Of a stretch of 64,000 bases of DNA, positions 26,254 through 36,900 are shown piece by piece (the stretch's first letter is position 1; every line of letters starts with the position of its first letter). The stretch is from Vitrella brassicaformis (lineage: Eukaryota > Sar > Vitrellaceae): positions 46,159 through 110,158 of the forward strand of contig CDMY01000248.1 of the NCBI GenBank assembly GCA_001179505.1, written 5' to 3'. The notes beneath the pieces were generated by a model. That model saw only the letters and a program-made list of their open reading frames with translations. It searched no databases and was not told where the DNA came from. The translations under genes were made by a program, and so were the position numbers.

Positions 26254-27165
26254 TCACACCACAGCGCTCCTTTCCATTCGCTCAGACGCAACCGACGTCG
26301 CAGAGCTGACTGACGCCCTCTCAGCCTTCATCTGTGCCGTCATCCTGCCCGTTGCGAAGTCCTCGAATGAAACCACCCTCAACCCAACAGCTTCCGCAAA
26401 CTGCATATATGCAGCAAACACAGTAGAAGACGGGCAAATGGCCTCAGGCAGGCCTCTCCCCTCACCTGTGCGTCATCTCTGGGCGATCCCCAGCGATGCT
26501 CAGGGCCGCTGACATAGAAGGAAGAGGCCACATCCACCTCCTGCGCCATGTGCGACAGCATCAAATCCCACATTGCCCGCGAAGGCATCACAAACGGATC
26601 CCCAACGTCTCTCCGCGCCACGGCAATATACACGTACACCGGCACAGGAGCCACAAAGGCCAGGAAACGGTGAAAGTCATCCACCAGCTGGGGCAGGTGC
26701 TGGGTCAAGGAAGCAGTGACGTCCTGCGGATGGTCCAGCGCCGAGGTGCCCACCCAGCACTGGTTGGCAAACACCACAACCTTGAAGCCCTGGTCTGAGA
26801 GGGTCTGCAACCGGGCGGGCAGAAAGGGCCGTGCCAGCGACCATGTGGAAGATGATTTGCCGCTGATGCGATAGTCGAGGGCGGCAAAGTTGAGGGCCGC
26901 GACCTTCGTGCACTTGTCTTGCCGGTAAGGGGGACGCCTGCAGGCAGGCAGGCAGGCAGGCAGGCAGCACACGCGCACACAAAACAGAACAGAGCATCGT
27001 TCTCCTCGCAGTGACTGGCCATCATTCGTATGCTGACCAGAAGATGCATGTGTGGTGTTGTGCCCATCCTCGAGGCATGCCGACTGTCTTGAGAGCATCC
27101 ACAAACGCCGTGTGCCGCTTCAGGCGCTTCACTTCGGACACTCGGATGCCTCCAGCAGACGCCAT
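26254..27165 (-). CDS. PNKP 3'-phosphatase-like domain protein, catalytic residues lost
   Basis: Three exons in phase: 27165-27038, 26937-26466 and 26400-26254 (TGA), giving 248 residues. The fold signature is that of the HAD-type PNK3P domain: KCTKVAAL, then WSLARPFLPARLQTLSDQG, FKVVVFANQ, VYVYIAVARR, MPSRAMWDLMLSHM, SFYVSG and a closing FAEAVGLRVVSFEDF. Active polynucleotide 3'-phosphatases have a DxDxT nucleophile motif at the first strand; here the aligned stretch is LNFAALDY, with neither Asp. Motif II TNQ is ANQ, the Lys before the P-x-x-GMW segment is missing, and the Mg-binding GDAAGR is replaced. The protein is therefore probably a pseudophosphatase, perhaps keeping a DNA-end or scaffold role. 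There is no kinase or FHA domain. It shares a 216-bp upstream region with the divergent methyltransferase-like gene. Confidence 0.75.
26939..26967. repeat. (CAGG)n array at the PNKP-like intron acceptor
   Basis: Six to seven CAGG units (CCTG on the transcribed strand) ending exactly at the AG that precedes exon 2 of the minus-strand gene. Confidence 0.85.
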
Positions 27166-27215
27166 GATTCACCAACATGAATGAGCCGAAGGCAGATCTG
27201 TTGCCTTGTGTCGCC

Positions 27216-27269
27216 CCTTCGCCGCAGCAGCCGTTTCCGGGCGCCTTCGCCGCAGCAGCGGTTTCCGGC
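27216..27269. repeat. Two tandem 28-bp units in a divergent promoter
   Basis: CCTTCGCCGCAGCAGC followed by a one-base difference and GTTTCCGG occurs at 27216-27241 and again at 27244-27269. The pair lies between the start codons at 27165 (-) and 27382 (+), beside the TGCGAGCTTG element at 27275. Confidence 0.8.
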
Positions 27270-27274
27270 CTCCA

Positions 27275-27284
27275 TGCGAGCTTG
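27275..27284 (-). promoter_or_regulatory. CAAGCTCGCA element, pointing toward the PNKP-like gene
   Basis: The plus strand reads TGCGAGCTTG, so on the minus strand it is CAAGCTCGCA, about 110 bp upstream of the PNKP-like ATG at 27165. A single copy, directly next to the 28-bp tandem repeat. Confidence 0.45.
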
Positions 27285-27381
27285 AAGTTGGCGATCTCAA
27301 GTTTCCGGTTCACACTCTCTCTTTCTGGACTAGCCCTGGCGACGCTTCTCAACAATACAAGTTCAAGATCCATCTTCAGCG

Positions 27382-28687
27382 ATGCTGATGAAGTCCCTAT
27401 CTACAGCGAATGTGATCCTCTCCGCCAGCAGCACTGCGGCCCTCTGTGTCGTCATCGCACTGCTCCTGCGGCAGCAGCTGCAATCGCCTCTGAAGAGGAA
27501 GTGTGTCGAGGAAAGCCACGGCTTCTATCACAGTGTGGACGATGCTGAGTGGGGGAAAAGGAAGGGAAGGCTGGCGCGACAACGGGCACTGCAGGAGACC
27601 CTCACGAATGACCGAGTGGATGCCTACATCTCGGCACTTAACGACATCTACACAAACATCTTGCCCAAGAACCTGACCGTCGATGGCAGGACCTGGTCAC
27701 AATTTCATTTTGAGCCAGATTGAGCTGCGAGTGAGTGAGAGGGGGCTGAGGGGCCGGCGAAACGGTCAATGAAGATGGGTGGCATCGTTGTGTGTGTGAA
27801 TATATCTGTGCAGATTGCAAGAGCGTCTTGGCACACCTGGCGACGGCGGCAAGTGGATCTGTGACCCTCAGCGGCTCCTCGACCTCCACAGCAGTCATCC
27901 GCCGCCCACGCGGCACCCGAGGTCACCCAACGGTCATTCCTGCCAGCCGGACAGCGGCCATGCCTCGTCTACAGGTATCCACACGCGCACACCACCCTCC
28001 CTCTCGCTCGCCGGAGAGTCATGGATTTATTGGCCTCATGTGTGTCAATCGATCAGTTTCGGCTCTGGCGACGAGTGGGGCTTCGAGGAGGGCATCATCG
28101 ACACATTTGGCGACCTGTGCGACGTCCACACATTCGACCACACCATCGGAGCCGCCCCACCACACAGACCGGCCAGCGTGCACTTCCATCAGTGGGGTCT
28201 GGGGGAGCCGGGCGAGGGCCAACATCTGACGGCGGACACTCGAGGGCCGCTGGTGGCCAGCCTGACCGCCATTCGCAAGGCCCTGCAGCACGACAACCGA
28301 GTCATCGACATGTAAGCTGAGCACGATTGTTGGTGGATGCGGTATCGTCCTTTCGTTTGCTGCAGAGTTAAGTTCGACATAGAGCAGGCCGAGGTGCCCT
28401 GCTTGACGCCCCTGCTGCAGAACGCAGTGGCAGGGCGGGGCGAGCAGTGGCCAGGCCACCCCAATCAGCTCATTCGGCAAGTGCTGCTGGAAACCCATCT
28501 CCTCCGCAACACCAGCAGCCACACGGTGGACGAGATGCGCGAGGAGCAGGAGGCCGTGGGTGCGATGCTGCAGGGGTTTCTCGACAACGGGTACGTGATC
28601 TTCAGCAAGGAGGCGAACATGTTGTTTCTGTGTTGCGGCACATCAGTCGAGTACGGGTTTCTGAAGCTGGGTTTGCCCACTGCGTGA
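27382..28687 (+). CDS. METTL24-type methyltransferase-like protein, membrane-anchored
   Basis: The ATG at 27382 begins a protein with an N-terminal signal-anchor (VILSASSTAALCVVIALLL). Later exons carry the signature of the METTL24/Methyltransf_22 family: GGKWICDP, CLVYSFGSGDEWGFEE, CDVHTFDHT, VHFHQWGLG, VIDIVKFDIEQAE, and the closing FSKEANM and EYGFLKLG. The motif CLVYSFGSG is only recovered if a 53-nt intron (GTCATCC...CCAG) is removed near 27889-27941 and the next at about 27977-28058. The last exon is 28366-28687. The junction after the first exon (near 27720-27815) could not be resolved. The family has a Rossmann methyltransferase fold and unknown substrate. The usual DIEGAE acidic motif is DIEQAE here. 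A Golgi or ER-lumenal location is inferred from the N-terminal anchor. Confidence 0.72.
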
Positions 28688-30338
28688 CGTATGTGTACGG
28701 TCGCTGTACTTACTGGTGTGTGCGTCCTTGATAGATAGATAGCCCAATACACACATACATACACTACATACACATCTACCTCGATAGAAGCTGCACACGA
28801 CCACTGCTGCTGCTGCTGCTGCTGACCTGACTGATCTATCTGGGGTCATGTGTGCAGTGCACTGCACGCACCTGCTGCTTGCTGTGTGTTGAATGCAGTT
28901 CTTTCTTTATTAAGCCCTGCGTGCGTGTCGTCCGGTGTGCGTGTGTTGTGTGGTGTCATCGAGTTTTTCTCGGTGGATGGATGGGTGCGCCCTGGGCCCC
29001 CAGTGTCATGTTGTGCAGTGTGACGATACAGTGTGACGACTATGACTGACTGTGTGTCTGTTGGTGTGCATGAGATCAAAGCTGAGCGATTATCTTAACT
29101 GGCGTCGTGTGTAGCACGGTCCTCACACACACACACAGGTGTCCGCACACACAGGTTGGGCGGCGCACACATCAAAATCCCTCTCAGCCAGCCAGTAGCC
29201 ATCGAATGACATGGCCACACACGCTCACAGATGCACACACAGCCAGGTTGGAAGAAATGTTCCGTATCCACAAAGCGAGGCCCCCACATTTCGTTCACTC
29301 CGTAGTCTGTCGGTCCGTCCGGTTAACTGCACTGCGGTCACCCATCAGCAGTGGTGATGCAACAACATGTCAACCAGTCGCCCAGCCACCCACACAGTCG
29401 AAAACACTTTCATAGTATCTGCAAAACTGCTGGCTCTTGTCAGCCCACGTGTGCATGTCGCCGGTGGTGCAGGGACCAGGTCACCTCGGCGTCCAGCCGC
29501 TGTCGAGTCACAGCAATCGGACGACGGCAAACCTGGCGGACGAACCACCAGCAACACACGCAACTGCGGACGGTAAGTAGAGTGGAGGTGTTGGTAGATG
29601 GACACACCCATCCAGCCAGCCAGCCAGTCATTCATGGGCACATGCATCCATCGGTCGAAAAGAACCCACGTGTGGTACTTAGTACCTCATGGGTCGTGGT
29701 GTGTTGTGTTGTGTTGTGTCCGCGTAATGAATGGACGTCACTCATTCATTCACACACGGATGGCAGAAATAGATAGTAGTGACACCCACTCAGCCACGCA
29801 TGCAGCGAAAAAGAACACGCCTCTTCTGTATGTGTTTGTGTGTTCGCAGCACTAGCTTCTATGACCAATCCATCCATCCATCAGTGAGTGTGTCGGTCCT
29901 CTCTCGGACAAAAACGCGAACAAGAGGGCCGCACATGGGATATGTATTTTGGTGTGTCATCAGCCAGCAGAGAGATGTAACAAGGCAGACAGGCAGACAA
30001 GCAGGCAGGCAGTGTGGGTGGCGGTGTGTGGGCGAGAGAGGCCCATGACACCGCTTATTCAGATGCAGACAGATAGTAGGTAGACACGGAGAAGCGCACA
30101 CACAGCACACAGCACACCCATTCAAACATGAAAATCGGACCACAAGTCATCGCCGCGTGGCGGCCAGCCCATGAATGAAACACTCACCCCCCATCCACTC
30201 AGTCCCCATCCCTCACAGACCCCTTCAATCTATACTTGGGGCACACTCTCTCTCTCCCCCTCATACTCGGCCACCCACCACACACACACTCAGGCAAATC
30301 GAGCCGCCCCCGTGCGTGTTGTGTTGGGTCTATCTATT
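28688..30338. other. 1.65-kb convergent spacer, microsatellite-rich
   Basis: Between two converging 3' ends. It holds a (GCT)n run (about 28803-28824), GATA units, CA/TG tracts and CAGG/CAGA tracts. No exon chain or RNA gene could be supported on either strand. Confidence 0.7.
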
Positions 30339-31216
30339 CTATTCGTCGTCGTTGCGGTTGAGGTTGGCGCTGTTGAACATCTGCTGCGCCGCCCCCGCCA
30401 CGAGCCCCGCCGCGATGATGCCTGTGGCCACCATGGCCGCCGCGGCCGCCGTGGCCTTGCTGGCCTGGCCGGCCTTCTCGGCGATCTTGGCGAGCTGCTT
30501 GCCGCCGTTGGCGTTGCCCCTGAGGATGGCCGTGTAGGGCCCCACAGAGTCGCCCGCCTCGACCAGCGCCTTGTGTGTGTCGTCGCAGATGGGGAAACGC
30601 TTCGACTGCCAGCAGCGGCAGATGCGGATCTTCTTGTCGGGGCCGCCGGGTGGTGGGTAGGTCTCGATGACGTGGTGGTAGTCGTTGTAGTCGAGCACAT
30701 TGGGGTCGACCTTCTCGAAGTTCTGGAGGGGGTCCATGGGGTAGTAGTTGTCGGGCAGCTTGGTCGGGGCCTTCTTCTCCATCTGGTTCTGGAAGTAGGT
30801 GGTGACGCCGCCCAGGTCCTTGCGCACCTCGAGGAGGCACGGCCCGATCTTGGCGCCCTGCATACAGAGGGCGCCGTGTGACTGGTCGCAGAGGGGGAAC
30901 TTGTCGCTCTTGTAGCAGCGGCAGACGAGGAACTTGCGGGAGTTGAGCATGTGCTGGTCGGGCGTCCACACCTCGTAGTGCTCGATGTCGTACTTCTTGT
31001 CGTGCGGGCGCATGTTCCAGTTGTCGCCCTCGTGCCGGGGCAGGTCGTGGTAGTGACTCGTCAACATTCCTCCCTGACAGACAGAGTCAGACAGACAGAC
31101 AGGCAGACAGGGAATACACAGCACACACAAAGGAAGCGTCAGGTGTGTGTCAACACACAAGCGGCCCTGACTCTGCCGTGGGCGGTGCGTGCGCAAGTGC
31201 GTGTGGTGCTCACCAT
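30339..31216 (-). CDS. Double-CDGSH iron-sulfur protein with C-terminal membrane anchor
   Basis: Exon 2 (31073-30339) encodes two CDGSH-type 2Fe-2S sites, CRCYKSDKFPLCDQSH and CRCWQSKRFPICDDTH, each with the C-x-C, C and H ligands in the correct spacing. This is the two-site arrangement of CISD3/MiNT proteins. The C-terminus is a hydrophobic Ala/Gly-rich helix (MVATGIIAAGLVAG) followed by a short polar tail, suggesting a tail anchor. Upstream, a single ATG at 31216-31214 is directly followed by a GT donor (GTGAGC), and splicing to 31073 (CTGTCAG acceptor) in phase 0 gives MGGMLTSH. That places Gly at 2 and Thr at 6, matching the N-myristoylation consensus. Alternatively translation begins at the internal ATG (31067). 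Product 245 residues. CDGSH proteins move or sense Fe-S clusters at organelle membranes. It diverges from the cytochrome b561 gene. Confidence 0.85.
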
Positions 31217-31350
31217 CTTTGACACACCAACACTACAGAAAGAGGGGCTTCCTGCCGACTCTGTTATGCGCTACAAAAATCACACGAATCGACCGACGAC
31301 TGAACCAGGCAGCCGCCCCTCGCCCAAACAGCGGAAATCAGCCAATCCGG

Positions 31351-31380
31351 TGCGAGCTTCCAGTCTCCGGTGCGAGCTTA
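31351..31380 (-). promoter_or_regulatory. Paired TAAGCTCGCA element between CDGSH and b561 genes
   Basis: TGCGAGCTTC (31351-31360) and TGCGAGCTTA (31371-31380) are exactly 20 bp apart, as in the MCTS1 promoter. Read toward the CDGSH gene they are GAAGCTCGCA and TAAGCTCGCA, about 135 bp upstream of its ATG. Confidence 0.6.
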
Positions 31381-31563
31381 GCGGCAGAGGTTTCTTCGTC
31401 TCTTGTTCGGGACCTTCGGGGCGCTCAGGTGAGGGATCAACACAGAAGCAGCAGGAGAAAACGAAACATCGTTGGGAAAGTTGCGCCCTGGTGTTTTCTC
31501 TCGGTGGCTGTGTGTGCAGGTTCGCATAGAGAAACCGGCGTTGATTTTTGGAAGCTGCTGAGG

Positions 31564-32352
31564 ATGTTTCGAGGGAGCGTGTTCCGGTCGTCCCTTCTGC
31601 GCCCCCTGGGCACGTCACTTGCCCTGCAGTCACAGCACCAGCTGACGCCGCAGGCCGCCCGGTCGTTTGTGAGCGTGTCCCGCCCCTCATTCAGCCTGCT
31701 CACCACCACGGCGCGCAGTGCAGTGACGCAGGAGGCCAAGACCACCCTGGCCCGGCACACGCAGAAGCGCACATCAGCGGCCATGGCGGAGGCGGCGGAG
31801 GGCGGCCACCACCTGGATTTGGGGAGCTACAACAACGCGATCAAGTGGATCCACTGGACCATGGCGGCCGGTATCGGCATCTGCTTCGTGTCGGTGCAGG
31901 CGGCGTACCTGTCTGAGGGCAGCACCAAGGAGGTGATCATGAACATCCACAACAGCGTCGGCATCCTCATGGGCGGCACCGTCCTCGCCCGCCTGCTCGT
32001 CCGCGGATTCACCACCGCCCCCCCACACGTCCCAGGCAACATGCTCGAGACCTACGGGGCCATCGCCGGCCACTGGGCGCTGTACGCCTTCATGCTGTTC
32101 ATGCCTTTGACGGGCATCGGCATGTACTACCTGGGCGGTGCGGACGTGCCCTTCTTCAACCTCAAGTTCCCCGGCCTGGCCAACCCGGACAAGGAGCGCA
32201 TGACGTGGGCCAAGGAGTGCTTCAAGAAGCACAAGCTGGTGGGGGAGGCGTTCCAGTACCTGGTGGGCATCCACATGGGGGCGGCGGGGTACCACCTGCT
32301 CAAGGGACACAACGTCATGAGACGCGTCAACCCACTCGTCGCCGCCGTCTAG
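31564..32352 (+). CDS. Cytochrome b561 (bacterial/CybB type), probably mitochondrial
   Basis: One coding exon of 262 residues. The first 75 residues are rich in Arg, Ser, Leu and Ala without acids (MFRGSVFRSSLLRPLG...), like a mitochondrial presequence. Then come four hydrophobic helices with His at expected heme-ligand places: IKWIHWTMAAG, NIHNSVGILMG, AGHWALYAFMLF and GIHMGAAGYHLLKGH. This is the Ni-hydrogenase/cytochrome b561 fold of bacterial CybB, which passes electrons between quinol and other acceptors, not the ascorbate-linked animal/plant b561. A probable 5'-UTR intron ends at the AG just before 31519. The ATG at 31564 is the first in frame after that acceptor. Location and electron partners are inferred. 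Confidence 0.85.
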   Translation: MFRGSVFRSSLLRPLGTSLALQSQHQLTPQAARSFVSVSRPSFSLLTTTARSAVTQEAKTTLARHTQKRTSAAMAEAAEGGHHLDLGSYNNAIKWIHWTMAAGIGICFVSVQAAYLSEGSTKEVIMNIHNSVGILMGGTVLARLLVRGFTTAPPHVPGNMLETYGAIAGHWALYAFMLFMPLTGIGMYYLGGADVPFFNLKFPGLANPDKERMTWAKECFKKHKLVGEAFQYLVGIHMGAAGYHLLKGHNVMRRVNPLVAAV

Positions 32353-33974
32353 ACACACAGACAGACACATCACATCACATGCACAGATAGGTGGGTGGGG
32401 GTGTGTGTGGGGCGATGACTGAGTGAGTGTCTCTCGATGATTCAGCACGGTCGGTTTTGAATGGGTGAATGGCTGGCTGGCTACGTGACGCGGCTGGCTG
32501 GCTGGTAGAGAGGGAAGTGCAGTTTTCTTTCGCCTGGTGCTGGTTGGTTGGTTGGCTGATCGGTCGATCGGTCAGCTGTATGTAGGCTTGCTTTCTTCTG
32601 CGTACATACCATGTTTGATGGGATGGGATGGGTGGAATGTTTGAATATGACTGCCTGCCTGCCTGCCTGACCTCTCTCTGTACATATCACATCGTCCGGT
32701 CCCTATCCACCCACACCACTATCATGAGTGAGTGAGGCACACAACGTACAGACAGACAGACAGACAGACAGACACGTCTTTCTTGCGGCTGGTATTTGCC
32801 GATGATCGACAACACAGATAAACAGATAAAGAGATAGATGAGGCCGCGTAAAAGCCCAAGAGACAGACAGATAGAGAATTGCGTTTCTTGCAACTACGGA
32901 CAGACAGACAGACAGACACAGACAGACAGACACTTGCCTTGCGTCGCAAATATAGCAGCATTCCATTCATTCAAGTCGTTTTCCTGCGTGGGTGCGTGTT
33001 GTGTTGTGTTGTGCCTGCATGGCGTCTGTCCGTCCGTCTGAGTAAGTGTGTGGCCTGTTGCGGACGTGCAGAAGCGAAGCGAGAGAGGCGCGATCTGTCC
33101 ATCTGCCTTTGCTGCGCCGCCACACACATGACTAACCACACCCACACACACAAATGAATGCACCCTTCACACAGTTTTGGCTGGCTGCCGGGCCTGCGTG
33201 TGTGTTTGATTGCCTGCCTGCCTGCAGCATGTGTGTGTGTGTTGGTCGGTCTGGCTGCCTTACTCGTACGTATTTGTCTCCCTCCTCATCCCATTGCGAA
33301 GCATTGTGGAATGGCTGCCGGTGCGCAATGCAATGTGTGCGTGTGTGTGTGTGTGTGGAATGTTTGCCGTGCCGTGCCGTGAGGTGGGTCAGGTCAGTCA
33401 TTAGTTCCGGTAGAGATACATACATACATGATATCCACGTGAGAGCGTGTGTGCATCCATCCAGCCATCATCTATCCACCCAGCCAGCCATCAGTGAGTG
33501 ATACATGAGTGCCGGACGGACCGAGTGGACCTCTTCGTGCATGTCTGTCTGTATCACTGTCTGCCTGCCTGCCTGCGTACCTACGAATCGAATGAAGGTT
33601 TGTTTCCTTCCACATACAAATGTGTCGGTAGGCAAAAGTCACCCGTGCACACACATACGTATACACAAACATACACCAGTCAGTGCACTCATCAATCGCG
33701 ATTCACGAGTTACTCACTCGATCAGCTGACTGACAAATACCCGCTGAAACAAAATCCATCCACTTGCACCACACAACGCGCAACCAATGCCCACGGTCAG
33801 AAAAAGAACAAAAGCGACGGATGTGATGAAACACAACATAAAACACCACACGACGTCACGACTGTGATTGCCAAACACACACACATTATATTGTCAGTCA
33901 GCCAGCCCACATGCATAGAAAAAGTGCCCTCCCAGCCAACACACCACGGCTGTCTCATAGCTGGCCACTGTCAG
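32353..33974. other. 1.6-kb convergent spacer with (CAGA)n arrays
   Basis: Lies between the 3' ends of the b561 and PAN-GH16 genes. It contains CAGA arrays at about 32748-32773 and 32896-32930, CTGC runs and CA tracts. No coding exon could be supported. Confidence 0.7.
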
Positions 33975-36900
33975 TCAGCATCTCCATGTGGCCGAGACGC
34001 TGGTGCTGCCGGGCGTAAACACCTTGCTGACGGCGCCCTGCATCAGGACACACTCCTGGGGCGAGGAATACCGATACGTCACCCCACTGCAGGCGGCCCA
34101 GCTCATGTTCTCAGCCGCGCATAAAGAGGCACATTCTTCTCGTGACGCCACGCCCTTGACGGTCTGCAGGGGCGAGCCCCGCAACTCGTAGCCCGCTGTA
34201 GTGCACACACAGTGGGAAGGGAGAGTGAGACATGGTTGTCGGTGAGTTGTGTGTTGCCTACCTTTGCCCGTTCTGCATGTTTTGAAGCCGGCTGTGAGTC
34301 CCTTGTTGGGCTTGTACCTCCGCACACAGCCACCTATCTCGAAGGTAGCATCCGTCTCCGAGCGGCCGCCGCGGTGCGTGGGCCCGGCCTTGAGCAGACA
34401 CCGGCGGTCCATATCCACCCCGCCATCCGCTCTCTGCTGCGGCTGTTTCCGCCCGTATAGATAGCCAGACGCTATCTTCACGGCCCTCTCCTCCATCATC
34501 AGTGCGGTGGCTCTCTCTTCCAAGTCACTGGCCGCATTCTGCTGCCGGTCGGATGCTGCTAGCGTCGTCTCGCCGCCTACTGTATGGTTGGACTGCCATT
34601 GGCGCATCTCCTCCCGCCACTGCTTGACCTCCTCACGCCACTGCCGAACCTCCTCTACCAGCAGAGTGGAGTCGTTGGCAGCTCCCAGCCGTCTGGTGTG
34701 TGGGAGGGCGCCCTGCGTGTGGAGGGTCTCTGACGGCAGCTCCTGAAAGGTGAATGCCTCGCACTGCGGCTCGTCCATGCACTCGACCCAGCAGTCAGCG
34801 AGGCTGGATGGCGGGGGGGACACCTCACGGATGAGGGGGGTCTCATAGTCATAGTCTGGCTCATAGATGACGCACTCTGACACACACATCGACACACAAT
34901 TGGGTGGTGCGATGTGTGGGGGGTTCCTGACATATATATACCTGGTCTGTGTGGGCTGCACAGGTTGATACCTGCGGTCGCCGTGCCGTCCGGATTGGCC
35001 CCCTGCAGGTCATCCACTTGTGTGAGCAGCTCACACCCGTCTGCTGGGGAAAAGTTGAACGCCCCGCACTGTGAGTCCTCATGACACGCACGCCAGCAGT
35101 CGTCTGACGTCGCTGCTTCGTCGACGGTGAGCAGAACGTCGCCCTCGAGGACGGTGTCGGGCTTGTGCAGCACACAGACTGAAGGAAGGGGAAAGAACGT
35201 CGACGTGGGGGCATGTCATGTCGAGCCACAGGCGTACCGTACCTGAGCATGTGTCGTCTGTATGTGGTGACTTTGTGCGTGTGTAGATGCGTATGTGGTT
35301 GATGTCCCAATAGATCTCCTGCAGCTGGTGGGGATTCTTCCTCACAAACTCCTTGCAGTCAGGACCTGAATACACACGCACACACACCGACATAGCGTCT
35401 CACTCTCTCCCCCATAATGATTGGCGTGGCCTGTCGTGGCGTGCCTGCCGTCTTGAGGCACTGCTCAGTCCATAAGGGCTCGTACTCCGCCCAGTAGCCG
35501 CACAGTGCCGTGTTGAGTATGACGCTCTGCAGACGGAAGTGGTCGAATCCCGGGCAGTTGTCCTTGAGAGGGTAGTAAGCCGTCGGCCGCTTCCAGCTGT
35601 CAGGATTGGGCACCCTGCATACGCACGCAGACACACCGCCAGTCGACTGTGTGCCTCCCGGGTTCACTTGACCCACCCTTCAGTGAGGTCTGCAGGTGCC
35701 TCGTCCCTGCGAAAGAACCAGTGCCTGATGTGCCTCTCTGGGTCGAGCTCCATGACATAGTGGCCGCCGCCAGCACCATTGAATGCCGGGCCGAAGTTCT
35801 CTTCATCCGACATGACGGGGCAGCCCTGGTTGTCGGGCTGGTGCGGATGGCGGTCGTCGCAGCTGCGGGATGGCTGCTCTGAGGAAAAGGGGGCGGGGCA
35901 GAGCACAAAGATTCGTGACGGCTTTGAGGATGAATGTGAGGATTGTCGCTAACTGGCGCCGTCGACGTATCGCTCTGAGGCCGCCCAGATGCCCGTCATG
36001 AGTGTTTGGTCGGTGTCGGACATGGAGCAGCTCTCCAAGGCGTGCCCGCCGCAATGGTTCATTGTCAGATTGTTGACGCCTGTGTGCACACGCAACAGAC
36101 AGACAGATGGGTGTGTGGCCAGGCCAGATGCAGGAAGGAAGCCAGAATCGCCACCTCTTTCCTTACCTTCAATGACGTCGATTTCGCCAGTGGCGGGCCC
36201 GTCAGGGCCATGCATCCAGAGGGCGGGAAAGGCACCACAGCCAGATGGGCTGTGGTTCACATCGATGACGAACAATCCCTGACGCGCAGAGAAGGACACA
36301 AGCGGGCGAAAGGACAAGGCGCACGGGAGCAGTCTCGTGGACCTGACTGACCTCGCTGAATTGTTGTTTGGATGCGATGCTGACGGAGTCGCGCCCCCTG
36401 GAGCTCTTAAAGGGGATGGTCTTGACGTCAGGGCGGATGATGGTGCGGCCGTCATCGGTCGTGTACATGAGCTCCTTGGACACCGCAACCGATCGGCTGG
36501 ACAGAAAGGAAACACACACCCGAGCCACGCGGGCTGTGACACCGTGGTGCCGCTGCGTTCCTGTCAGGCATACTTGACGTAGTTGGTGAATCCGCCCGTG
36601 GGATCGTCGCCCGTGTAGAAGTCGAAGAGCTTTTCATCCAGAAACGATTCGCCCTGCCACTCGGTTTCCAGCTCGTAGGGGCCAGAGCAGCCAGGCAGCC
36701 GACCGGCCTTCAGGTAGCCTACACACACACACCACAAAGTCGAGACACAAACGGCTGTCGTTCTTTCTCAGCACCTACCAGAGATGCACGGCGGCGCCGG
36801 CTTGTCCTTGCAGAACACCCCCTCTGCACGGATGTTCCACCCGCAGCACGTGGCCGCACCGAAAGTCGCGTTCTTGCTGAATGTGCTGAGTGCACATCCC

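Noticed and set aside
27889-27976. Apparent frameshift in the methyltransferase-like gene
   Set aside because: Removing a 53-nt GT-AG intron restores the family motif CLVYSFGSG in frame, so a mutation need not be invoked.
28720-30330. Possible RNA genes in the large convergent spacer
   Set aside because: No tRNA A/B boxes, snRNA Sm sites or rRNA-like stretches could be found by eye. The visible content is microsatellites.
32748-32935. CAGA arrays as a CRISPR-like or transposon terminal repeat
   Set aside because: Simple tetranucleotide runs without spacers, terminal inverted repeats or target duplications.
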